Positions 28,378-37,700 of a DNA stretch of 64,000 nt are shown here, piece by piece. The DNA lies in contig CAJTJP010000002.1 of NCBI GenBank assembly GCA_910576855.1, positions 62,001-126,000 of the forward strand. Direction: 5' to 3'. The translations under genes and the position numbers were made by a program. The first letter of the stretch is position 1. Every line of letters begins with the position of its first letter. The notes under the pieces were generated by a model. That model was not told where the DNA came from and did no database searches. It worked only from the letters and a program-made list of their open reading frames with translations. Source of the DNA: Erysipelotrichales bacterium (lineage in GTDB: Bacteria > Bacillota_I > Bacilli_A > Erysipelotrichales > Erysipelotrichaceae).

Positions 28378-28397
28378 GGAGTGAAAGGAGCATAGTG

Positions 28398-30659
28398 ATG
28401 ATTTCATTAATGATCAAATATTTAAAGCCGTTTACCCTGTCGGTGATAGCGATTATTGCGTTATTATTTGTACAGGCACAAACGGAATTGGCATTACCTG
28501 ATTTTATGTCTGATATCATAAATACGGGAATTCAAACGGGCGGAATCAGTGAGAGTGTGCCGAAAGCAATCAGACAAAGTGAGTTTGATAAGCTGTTGCT
28601 GTTTATGAATGAGGAAGAAAAAGCAGCGCTCAAACAAAGCTATCGCCTTGTGGATAATGAATCGGCAACAGCCGAGGAAAAGGAAAGTTATCCTAAGCTT
28701 ACAGACGAGCCGCTGTATTTATTAGATACAAGTGAGGAAATGCTTGGAAAGTTGGAACAATACACAGCGGAGCCCTCATTACTTGTAATGAGCTTCGATC
28801 AGCTGGCGCAGGGAGAAAACAGCACCCTTGATAAAAACAGCGAGGAAGCAAAGAAAATAACGGAAATGCTGGAAGCACTGCCTGAGGGTATGAATATCTT
28901 TGATGCGTTGGCATTGATGAGCGAGGAACAGCGCTTGGAAATGCGAGAGGAAATGAGCGCTAAGCTTACTGCGATGGGCGACTCTACGATGCAAGGTGCA
29001 GTCGCGGCATTTATAAAGAGTGAATATGAGGCAATCGGAATCGATACCGATGCGCTTCAAAACAGCTATATTTTAAATGCAGGAGCTAAGATGCTCGGTA
29101 TGTCGCTGTTGAGCGCAGTATGTGCTGTATTTGTCGGCTTTTTTGCCAGTAAGATAGCAGCAGGCGTCGGTAAGCATATGCGTAAGGATGTATTTCAAAA
29201 GGTGGAGAGCTTCACAAATGCAGAATTTAACCGCTTTTCGACTGCATCTTTAATAACACGAAATACGAATGATATTCAGCAGGTACAAATGGTAATCGTC
29301 ATGTTTTTACGAATTATCATTTATGCGCCGATTATCGGTATCGGAGCCCTGTTGAAGGTGATCTCCTCAGGAGCCTCTATGACATGGATCATTGCGCTTG
29401 TGCTGGCAGTCATTTTAGGTATGATATTTACAATCTTTATGATCGCGATGCCTAAATTCCAAATCATTCAAAAGCTGATTGACCGCTTAAACCTTGTGAT
29501 GCGTGAATTCTTAGACGGTATGAGTGTTATTCGTGCCTTTAATACGCAGAAGCATGAGGAGGAAAAGTTTGATAAGGTAAATACGGATATTACGAAAACC
29601 AATTTATTTGTCAATCGAACGATGTCCGCAATGATGCCGATGATGATGCTTGTGATGAACGGTGTGGCGCTGTTGATTATCTGGGTCGGAGGACATCAAA
29701 TTGATGCAGGTTCGATGCAGATCGGCGATATTATGGCATTTATCCAGTATACGATGCAGATTATCATGGCCTTCCTGATGATTTCCATGGTCGCTATCAT
29801 GGTTCCGCGTGCTGCCGTTGCGGGAGTACGTGTCAAAGAGGTGTTGGATTGTGAGGTCAGTATCCAAGACCCTGCTCAACCGAAGCATTTAGACAATAAG
29901 GACGGCTGTACGATCACCTTCGATCATGTCAGTTTCCGTTATCCCGGCGCAGAAGAGGATGTGCTCCATGATATCAGCTTCAGTGCTCAGCCCGGAAAGA
30001 CGACTGCGTTTATCGGCAGTACCGGCAGCGGTAAATCAACCTTGATTAATCTTGTCCCGCGCTTCTACGATGTGAGTGAGGGAAGCGTAACTATCAATGA
30101 TTTAAATATCAAAGAGGTTGCACAGGAAGAACTGCGTGATAGAATCGGCTATGTACCGCAGAAGGGTATTTTATTTTCGGGTACGATTGCCTCTAATTTG
30201 AGATATGCAAAAGAAGATGCAGCGCAAAGCGAATTGGAGTTTGCGTGTGAGATCGCTCAAGCCAAGGAGTTTGTAGAATCAAAGCCTAATACGTATGATG
30301 AGGAAATCTCACAGGGAGGCACCAATGTTTCCGGCGGACAGAAGCAGCGCTTATCGATTGCGCGCGCTGTCGTGAAGCAGCCTGATATCTATATTTTCGA
30401 TGACAGCTTCAGCGCCTTAGATTTTAAAACTGATGCAAAACTGCGCAAGGCATTAAATGAGCTGACGGAAAAGACCAAGGCAACTGTATTGGTGGTAGCA
30501 CAGCGTATTTCATCAATTATGAATGCAGATACAATTATCGTATTAGACAAGGGTCGTATCGTCGGAAACGGTACTCATCAGGAGCTGTTAAAAAACTGCT
30601 CTGTATATCAGGAAATTGCCTATTCACAATTATCAAAGGAGGAACTGGAAAATGAGTAA
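28398..30659 (+). CDS. ABC exporter subunit, degenerate-site partner
   Basis: 753 residues: six-helix transmembrane domain with a large soluble insertion between helices 1 and 2 (about residues 45-225), then an ATPase domain. Walker A GSTGSGKST, signature VSGGQKQR and Walker B IYIFDDSFSALD are present. The Asp after the Walker B Asp replaces the catalytic Glu, the hallmark of the inactive-site half of heterodimeric exporters (TM287/BmrC type). Start at ATG 28398 after AAAGGAG. It overlaps the partner gene by 8 bases. Drug or lipid export is inferred from the MarR link. Confidence 0.92.
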   Translation: MISLMIKYLKPFTLSVIAIIALLFVQAQTELALPDFMSDIINTGIQTGGISESVPKAIRQSEFDKLLLFMNEEEKAALKQSYRLVDNESATAEEKESYPKLTDEPLYLLDTSEEMLGKLEQYTAEPSLLVMSFDQLAQGENSTLDKNSEEAKKITEMLEALPEGMNIFDALALMSEEQRLEMREEMSAKLTAMGDSTMQGAVAAFIKSEYEAIGIDTDALQNSYILNAGAKMLGMSLLSAVCAVFVGFFASKIAAGVGKHMRKDVFQKVESFTNAEFNRFSTASLITRNTNDIQQVQMVIVMFLRIIIYAPIIGIGALLKVISSGASMTWIIALVLAVILGMIFTIFMIAMPKFQIIQKLIDRLNLVMREFLDGMSVIRAFNTQKHEEEKFDKVNTDITKTNLFVNRTMSAMMPMMMLVMNGVALLIIWVGGHQIDAGSMQIGDIMAFIQYTMQIIMAFLMISMVAIMVPRAAVAGVRVKEVLDCEVSIQDPAQPKHLDNKDGCTITFDHVSFRYPGAEEDVLHDISFSAQPGKTTAFIGSTGSGKSTLINLVPRFYDVSEGSVTINDLNIKEVAQEELRDRIGYVPQKGILFSGTIASNLRYAKEDAAQSELEFACEIAQAKEFVESKPNTYDEEISQGGTNVSGGQKQRLSIARAVVKQPDIYIFDDSFSALDFKTDAKLRKALNELTEKTKATVLVVAQRISSIMNADTIIVLDKGRIVGNGTHQELLKNCSVYQEIAYSQLSKEELENE

Positions 30660-32511
30660 ACAAAACACACCTCCGAGACGTATGGGACACGGACCGATGG
30701 GGCCGATGATGGGGGCAGGCGCTAAGGCCAAGAATTTTAAGGGCACGATGCGGCAGCTGATGCAGTATATGCGTCCTTATTATGTGAAAATCATAACAGC
30801 TATGGTATTTGCGGTAGCCGGTACGATCTTTATGATCGTCGGGCCTAAAATTTCCGGTAAGGCTACTACTGCATTGGCTGAAGGCTTTATGAATAAAATC
30901 AACGGAACAGGCGGTATTGACTTTGATTATATTTTGCAGATCATTGTATTTATGCTGATTCTGTATACTGCCAGCAGTATATTCTCTTTTGTACAGCAGT
31001 TTATCATGTCAACCGTAACACAGCGTACTGCCTATGACTTACGTCGTAAGCTTGCGGCTAAAATCAATCATTTGCCGTTTCGCTATTTTGACACCAATTC
31101 TCACGGTGATGTCTTATCTCGTGTCACAAACGATGTCGATACGCTGGCACAATCTTTATCACAAAGCTTGAATACCGTGATTACCAGTGTTGTCAATATT
31201 ATCGGGTTTTCCGTTATGATGCTTTCTATAAGCTGGCAGATGACATTGGTTGCCTTTGTCAGTGTTCCGCTTTCACTCATTTTAGTGCTGACGATCGTGA
31301 AGCATTCACAAAAATACTTCAGTCGTCAACAGCGTTATCTCGGTGAGGTAAACGGTCATATTGAAGAAATGTACGGCGGTCACATCGTTATGAAGGCCTT
31401 TAACGGTGAAAAGCGCAGTGTTGAGGAATTTGACGGTTATAATAAGAAACTGTACGGAGTCGGGTGGAAATCACAGTTTTTCTCAGGCTTGATGCAGCCG
31501 GTCATTGCCTTTGTCGGCAATATCGGTTATGTCGGTGTTTGTATTGTCGGCGGCTATTTAGCTGCGGCAGGACGTATTGAAATCGGTGATATTCAAGCAT
31601 TTATACAATATGTTCGTAATTTCAATCAGCCGATTACGCAAATGGCACAGGTCATGAATATGCTGCAGTCTACTGCGGCTGCAGCAGAGCGCGTCTTTGA
31701 ATTCTTGGCTGAAAACGAGGAAATCGCAGAATGTGAAAATCCGGTTGAAATCTATGATGAAAACGGAAACTGTAAGCTTCAAGGTCAGGTTACCTTTGAA
31801 AATGTGCATTTCGGATATCATGAGGATAAGATCATTATTCATGATTTCTCCATGTATATCAAGCCCGGCAAAAAGATAGCGATCGTCGGTCCGACCGGTG
31901 CCGGTAAAACAACGATCGTGAAGCTGTTGATGCGCTTCTATGAATTAAACAGCGGTACGATTTATATCGACGGCATTAAAACGACCGACATGCTCCGCAG
32001 TGATTTGCGCTCTTTATTCGGCATGGTACTGCAGGATGCATGGCTGTTTAACGGTACGATTATGGACAATCTGCGCTACGGCAAGCTTGACGCAACGGAT
32101 GAGGAAGTTATCAGAGCCGCAGATGCAGCCTATGTTGATCATTTTATCCGCACGCTGGATCATGGCTATCAAACGGAAATCGATGAGGATTCCAACAATA
32201 TTTCACAAGGGCAAAAGCAGCTTTTGACAATCGCACGTGCCTTCTTGGCCGATCCTAAAATACTGATTCTTGATGAAGCAACCTCATCGGTAGATACACG
32301 TACCGAGATCTTGATACAAAAGGGGATGCAGAAACTGATGGAAAATCGCACAAGCTTTGTGATCGCTCATCGTTTATCAACGATTCGTGATGCCGATTTG
32401 ATTTTGGTTATGAGAGACGGCGATATTGTAGAGGCAGGAAATCATGAGGACTTAATGAAGGATAACGGCTTCTATACACAGCTTTATAATTCACAGTTTG
32501 AAAATGCATAG
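30652..32511 (+). CDS. ABC exporter subunit, catalytic partner
   Basis: 619 residues: a Gly/Met/Pro-rich N-terminus, six-helix transmembrane domain, then ATPase domain with Walker A GPTGAGKTT and canonical Walker B plus Glu in ILILDEATSSVD. Its signature is ISQGQKQ instead of SGGQ. The good Walker B here and the good signature in the partner would form the one active ATP site of the heterodimer. The start at 30652 has AAAGGAGG upstream inside the partner gene. Confidence 0.93.
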   Translation: MSKQNTPPRRMGHGPMGPMMGAGAKAKNFKGTMRQLMQYMRPYYVKIITAMVFAVAGTIFMIVGPKISGKATTALAEGFMNKINGTGGIDFDYILQIIVFMLILYTASSIFSFVQQFIMSTVTQRTAYDLRRKLAAKINHLPFRYFDTNSHGDVLSRVTNDVDTLAQSLSQSLNTVITSVVNIIGFSVMMLSISWQMTLVAFVSVPLSLILVLTIVKHSQKYFSRQQRYLGEVNGHIEEMYGGHIVMKAFNGEKRSVEEFDGYNKKLYGVGWKSQFFSGLMQPVIAFVGNIGYVGVCIVGGYLAAAGRIEIGDIQAFIQYVRNFNQPITQMAQVMNMLQSTAAAAERVFEFLAENEEIAECENPVEIYDENGNCKLQGQVTFENVHFGYHEDKIIIHDFSMYIKPGKKIAIVGPTGAGKTTIVKLLMRFYELNSGTIYIDGIKTTDMLRSDLRSLFGMVLQDAWLFNGTIMDNLRYGKLDATDEEVIRAADAAYVDHFIRTLDHGYQTEIDEDSNNISQGQKQLLTIARAFLADPKILILDEATSSVDTRTEILIQKGMQKLMENRTSFVIAHRLSTIRDADLILVMRDGDIVEAGNHEDLMKDNGFYTQLYNSQFENA

Positions 32512-32526
32512 ATTTTGAGTATGATA

Positions 32527-32551
32527 AAAACGATGCTGAGCGCATCGTTTT
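32527..32551. terminator. bidirectional terminator
   Basis: AAAACGATGC (32527-32536), TGAGC, GCATCGTTTT (32542-32551), with A and T runs on both sides, between two converging genes. Confidence 0.88.
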
Positions 32552-32567
32552 TATCTGCCTGTTAAGC

Positions 32568-34034
32568 CTATAACTGAATCACCTTCGTACCTACAGCTTT
32601 TTGAAAATATTGATCATGCTCGACAAGAACCATTGTTCCATTAAAGCTTTTCAGCAGCTCCTCCAACTGCATTCTCGTGTAAATATCAATATAGTTTAAC
32701 GGCTCATCCCATAAATATAAATGTGCCTGTTCACATAAGCTTTTAGCGATCAGTACCTTCTTTTTCTGTCCGTCGGAATAACGGCTCATATCCTGTTCAA
32801 ACTGCTGCCGTGAAAAATCAAGCTTTCTCAGAATTGCCTTAAACAGACTTTCATCCATATGATGAAGGTGAATAAAGGCTGACAGACTGCCGCTTAAGAA
32901 GGAACAGTCCTGCGGTACATAGGATATCTTCAATGATTGATTCATAAGCAGTTCACCATGATATGAGACAGCTTCCTTATTCAAAAGCTTCAATAACGTG
33001 CTTTTACCGCTTCCGTTTTTACCGTTTAAGATAATACGGTCACCTTGTTCAATCGTAAAGCTTAACGGTGAGGTTATGAAACGATCGTCATATTGTAAAA
33101 CTACTTCATGTAAAGCAGCTATCGTTTTCGCATGATACGCAAGCGGCTTCAGCTTCAATGCCTGTGTTTCCTCTTGATTTTGTAACAGGGCTTCCTTCTG
33201 TTCGACAGAGCGCTGTTGACGAGCTGCCGCAGCCTTTGAGCGCTTCATCATCTTAGCTGCCTTGTGTCCGATAAAGCCTCGATCCACCGGTCCGTTTTGA
33301 AATTTTGTTGCCTCGATTCGATCGGCCCATACAGCAGTTTTTTGTGCCGACTGCTTCAACTGCTTGATTTCCTTTTTTAATTGTGCACTTTTTGAAGCTT
33401 CATACTCCTGCTGCATTTGAAATTCATTCCACCATGAGGAAAAATTACCGCTTGTAATCGTCATATTATTTCGATTTAATGATATCACACGGTCGATACA
33501 TAAATCTAAAAAATGACGGTCATGAGAGACCAATAAAAAGCCCTTTTTACTACGTAAATAAGCGGCAAGCACCACTCTGCCTTCACTGTCTAAATGATTT
33601 GTCGGCTCATCAATCAATAAAAAGTAATGCTCATTCAAAAATAATGCCGCAAGCTGAATTTTCGTTTTTTCACCTCCGGACAGTGTATCAAAGCTGCGCT
33701 CCAGTACTTCCTCTGACAGCTTCAGTGCAGCAAGCTCACGCCTGAATTCCCATTCCTCACAATGCGGACAAAGCGATTGTAAAAGCATAAGCGTATTGCT
33801 TGCTTCATCGTTGATCGGATAAGGGAAATAAGCACATTTGACATTTTTAATTATTTTGCCGCTGTAGTAATATTCCTCTAACAGAAGCTTTAACAGTGTT
33901 GTTTTTCCTTTTCCGTTTCTGCCGATCAGTCCTGTTTTCCAATCGGTATCAAGAATCAAATTCAGATCATCAAAAACATTTTCAAAGCTGTACGGATATG
34001 CAAAGCTTAAGTGTTCGATTTTAATCATTGACAT
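32568..34034 (-). CDS. ABC-F ribosomal protection protein, Lsa-like
   Basis: 488 residues with two ATPase domains and no membrane segments. Domain 1 has GRNGKGKTT, LSGGEKTK and LLIDEPTNHLD; domain 2 has GKNGSGKST, YSDGQKKK and LYLWDEPLNYID. The linker (about 200-300) is rich in Lys/Gln and should reach the peptidyl-transferase centre. The opening IKIEHLSFAY, the linker stretch GFIGHKAAKMMKRSK and the end WDEPLNYID follow the Lsa type, which protects ribosomes from lincosamides, pleuromutilins and streptogramin A. GGAAGGAGG precedes the ATG. The attenuator-like leader supports a resistance role. Confidence 0.85.
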   Translation of the reverse strand: MSMIKIEHLSFAYPYSFENVFDDLNLILDTDWKTGLIGRNGKGKTTLLKLLLEEYYYSGKIIKNVKCAYFPYPINDEASNTLMLLQSLCPHCEEWEFRRELAALKLSEEVLERSFDTLSGGEKTKIQLAALFLNEHYFLLIDEPTNHLDSEGRVVLAAYLRSKKGFLLVSHDRHFLDLCIDRVISLNRNNMTITSGNFSSWWNEFQMQQEYEASKSAQLKKEIKQLKQSAQKTAVWADRIEATKFQNGPVDRGFIGHKAAKMMKRSKAAAARQQRSVEQKEALLQNQEETQALKLKPLAYHAKTIAALHEVVLQYDDRFITSPLSFTIEQGDRIILNGKNGSGKSTLLKLLNKEAVSYHGELLMNQSLKISYVPQDCSFLSGSLSAFIHLHHMDESLFKAILRKLDFSRQQFEQDMSRYSDGQKKKVLIAKSLCEQAHLYLWDEPLNYIDIYTRMQLEELLKSFNGTMVLVEHDQYFQKAVGTKVIQL

Positions 34035-34123
34035 AGTAATGCCTCCTTCCTGTATTTGTAAGAGGGGCGCACTTTACGCTATGAAAGCGATAATAAAAGT
34101 TGTTGCTTGTATAGATTGCATAT

Positions 34124-34151
34124 AAAAAAACTACAAAAAGGATATTTGCAG
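34124..34151 (-). terminator. attenuator terminator before the ABC-F gene
   Basis: On the minus strand CTGCAA (34151-34146) pairs with TTGTAG (34136-34131), followed by seven T. It lies about 90 bases upstream of the ABC-F start and after the leader ORF. Confidence 0.65.
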
Positions 34152-34202
34152 CTTTTGTTTGTTATATATAGAGAAAAGACGTGCTACCTTCTTACATGAT
34201 GA

Positions 34203-34219
34203 AATACCTGTCAGGTATT
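34203..34219 (-). promoter_or_regulatory. leader hairpin in the ABC-F attenuator
   Basis: AATACC and GGTATT arms around a short loop, 15 bases after the leader-peptide stop, where a stalled ribosome could change folding. Confidence 0.5.
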
Positions 34220-34233
34220 AGGGTTCTGTTGTA

Positions 34234-34254
34234 TCAGTAAGAAACAGTCTTCAT
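34234..34254 (-). CDS. leader peptide MKTVSY
   Basis: A six-codon ORF (ATG 34254-34252, stop TGA) with a strong AAAGGAGTGAG site. It is followed by a hairpin and a terminator ahead of an ABC-F resistance-type gene. Such short ORFs sense ribosome-stalling antibiotics in ABC-F and erm/cat leaders. The role is inferred from layout. Confidence 0.6.
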   Translation of the reverse strand: MKTVSY

Positions 34255-34281
34255 CTTCTCACTCCTTTTCAATACGTCAGT

Positions 34282-34310
34282 ATTATCTCATGGTTGGCTG
34301 TAGAATGCAA
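34282..34310 (-). promoter_or_regulatory. promoter of the ABC-F leader
   Basis: On the minus strand TTGCAT (34310-34305), 17 bases, GATAAT (34287-34282), placing the start just before the leader peptide. Confidence 0.6.
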
Positions 34311-34741
34311 GCGTATAAATCCCAGCTATTTGTGTTGATTCCTTAACAGCACTAGGAAGTTTGACGTAAAATGAATGAGAAAAGTCGTGTATTATTTTGC
34401 TCATAATAAAAACTTATTATAGATAATTGTTGTGCTTGAACAAAAAAACTCTGATAAAAAGTATAAATATTTTGTTAAAAAGTATAAACACAAGCAGCAG
34501 TACATGTGATATACTTTTAGCATAAGTAAGCGCATACATTAAATGTGCTTTCGTCTATAAAATTGTACTTTTGTAAACTAGCTGTGAAAACAGAAAAAAT
34601 GCCGATTTATTTTAAATAAAGCGACATTTTAAATCATTGATACAACATTTACAAAAGTACACATTTGTAGATATAAGTGAGGTGTTGCAGACATAGGGTT
34701 AGAGGCTTGTATTACTATTTATAATTTATAGGAGGACGAAG
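34311..34741. other. long leader/intergenic region before the surface protein
   Basis: No gene. It contains two direct copies of AAAAGTATAAA (about 34456-34489), a 98-base nested inverted repeat (34564-34661) and TAGGAGG before the surface-protein start. No clear sigma-A promoter could be fixed. Confidence 0.5.
34564..34661. repeat. 98-base nested inverted repeat
   Basis: Outer arms TGTACTTTTGTAAA (34564-34577) and TTTACAAAAGTACA (34648-34661) are exact complements. Inside, AAATGCCGATTTATT and AATAAAGCGACATTT form a second near-perfect arm pair. It could be a MITE-like element or a large leader structure. Confidence 0.7.
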
Positions 34742-37700
34742 ATGAAAGCGATACAAAAATTTACTAAACTGTTGTTAGCTGCAAGTTGCTTTATTTCTGT
34801 AATTACAATGAATCAAGTCATAGAAATTAAAGCAGCTGATGAAGGCGAAATCATTGATGATAATGATGCACGCTTTGTTTATTCCAGCGGTAACAGTAAT
34901 AACGGCGGTTGGGACTATTGGCCTACGACAGGCGGAAGTTCTGCTGATGTAACAGAGCATTGGAGTAATTCGGCAGGCGCTACCATTGATATAACATTTA
35001 ATGGTACAAAACTGGAATTATACGGGAAAAAGGCTGCCGATCATGCAATGTTCAGTGTTGCGATTGACGGCGGAACGGCGACTGAGCATGATGCTTATGC
35101 GAGCACAACGCAAACTAATGTGAAGTTATATGAGAGTGCCGAATTGAGCCCGGGTGATCATACAGCGAAGGTAACTGTATTAGGGAAGCGCAATTCTGCT
35201 TCTACAGGCAGTGGTACAATCTATGGTGTACAATTCGTTTATGCAAAGGTTTTCGGAAACTCTGATACCGGCTTTACTGTGATTGAGGATGTGATGGCAA
35301 CCGAAACCGATGAATTGTTTAAGATTAAATATACCGGAACATGGGGCGGCGGAGAATCTTATTATCCTGATTATTTTCATGACGGATACGAGCATTATAC
35401 AAGCAACGGCTATTTTGAAATGCGCTTCGTCGGAACTAAATTTCAGCTTATCGGTTCTAAGAACAGCGGACACGGTGTGTATAAAATCAGTGTAGACGGT
35501 ACAGAGGTAGGTACCGCAGATGCAACAACTACAGGCAGTGTACAGCATCAGCAAATGCTGTTTGAATCCTCTGAATTAGATAATAAAGAGCATACATTAA
35601 AGGTTGAACTGAAATCAGGCTCTGCTCTTCAGATAGATTATTTAAAGGTTTATCATGAAGACATGCCGATCACAAGAATATTTGCGGATACAGATGATAT
35701 TGATTTAGGAATTAATCAAACAGCTGAATTCCCGGCAATTTCTTATGAGCCTTGGTTTAATGAAGAACCTGAAATCGTTTATTCCAGTGCTGATGCTTCA
35801 GTGGCTACTATCGATGCGAACGGAAATATTACCGCAGTCAGTAAAACGGCAGCACAAACGCAGGTTACTGCGACTGTAAAAGATACTGCTATTTCTGCTT
35901 CTGTTACGGTCAATGTTGATCCTGCTATTAAAGACTTAAATGTTTCCGTAGGCAACGAAAAACTGTTGGAAACGCAACGTGATTTTGATGATCTGTTAGC
36001 AGCTGAAATTGTTAGAAATTGGAGCGGTGTTGCTTGGAAGGGCGATATCTTAAATTCAAAGCTTAATATTTTAGCAAAAGCCAATGTGCATAATATCAAC
36101 ATTACAGCTTCTGATTTTACCGATAATAACGGCAATAAAATTGCTGCTGATAATATTGATATCAAATGGCTGAAAAATGTCAAAGCGAATGACGGAAGAA
36201 ACTTGGCGGGAACCGTATTGGATTTCCCTGATGTGATTCATAAGGGCGGTGCGCATGATGCCGCAAAGAATACCGCAAACTTCGCATGGGTAAGTATGAA
36301 TGTTCCTCAGGCAACAGTGCCGGGCAACTATACGGGAAAAATTACCGTTACCGCAGATGAACTTGCGAATCCGATTGAATTAACATATGAAATCGAAGTT
36401 TTGAATCTTGTTCAGCCGGAAAGCGAGAAAACGGAATTACAGATTTGGCAACATCCGTTTGCGGTTGCGAATTATTATTTAGGCTTAGGCTCTACTCCGA
36501 GCGGCGGTATTTCAAATGATTCTAATGACGCGTTTTATTTCACTGAACAGCACTTTAATCTAATGCGTGAGTCCGTGAAGGAATATGCGGATAACGGCGG
36601 TCATGATATTGTAGCAAACATCGTGGAGGAAGCTTGGGGTCATCAGTCTTATTATAATGATCCGTCTATGATTAAATGGACAAAGAAAAGCGATGGTACA
36701 TGGGAATTCAATTATGACTGGTATGATAAATGGATTAATTTCATGATCGATTCCGGAGTTATTGATCCGGTAAACGGTATCGGTAAAATTAAATGCTTCA
36801 GTATCGTTCCTTGGGGAAATCAAATCAAGTATTATAATGAGGCTACTTCTGCTTATAAAACTGAAGTATTAAAGGCAGGTACAACAGCCGGTAATGCGGC
36901 GTGGTCTGCATTCTTAACGGATTTCATGAAGCATTCTAAAGAAAAGGGATGGTTTGATATCACCTATATTTCAATGGATGAGCGTGAATTACCTGATTTA
37001 ACGGCTGCAGTCAATACTATTGAATCTGTAACGGATTCTGAAGGCGACAGCTTTAAAATTTCATCAGCATTAAACTATGCGGCTCCGGACCAGTATTCAT
37101 TAACCGATCGTGTTGATGATATTTCAATCAACCTAGGGAATGTAACTAGTCAGACACAGTTGAATCAGCTGTCAGATCACAGAAGAGAATTAGGTTTAAC
37201 TACTACTTTCTATTCCTGTACAGGTGACTATCCTACAAACTTTATGATTAGTGACCCGGGTGATAACTATTGGACCATTTGGTACACGATGACCTTGGGA
37301 ACTGATGGCTTCATGCGCTGGGCATGGGATAATTATGTATATGATATGCATGGTGACACCAGCTATCGTTATTGGGAGCCGGGTGATGGATGGTATGTGT
37401 ATCCGGTAGAACGTGATCAGATAGATGCTGATTATAATGCTTCTTTCTACAGCACTCCAAGATATGAAATGTTGAAGCAGGGTATGCGTGATGTTGCGAA
37501 GGCGAAGTATTTGATGGAACAAAGCGATGAGTATAAAACGGAAATAACGACATTGACTAAATCAATGAAGCTTCCTGTTAAATCAACTTATCACGGCAGT
37601 GCAACCTACGCCGATGAGGTTCAAAGAATGCTCGTACATTCAGAAACGGACAGAATGTATGATAAGGTAACTGAAATTGCCAGAGAATATGCCGCAACAC

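Noticed and set aside
34525-34538. cre-like sequence AGTAAGCGCATACA upstream of the surface protein
   Set aside because: Mismatches the fixed T after CGN in the consensus and has no clear promoter next to it.
35779-36183. long frames opposite the surface-protein gene
   Set aside because: They mirror the codon bias of the real gene, have no starts with ribosome sites, and do not resemble proteins.
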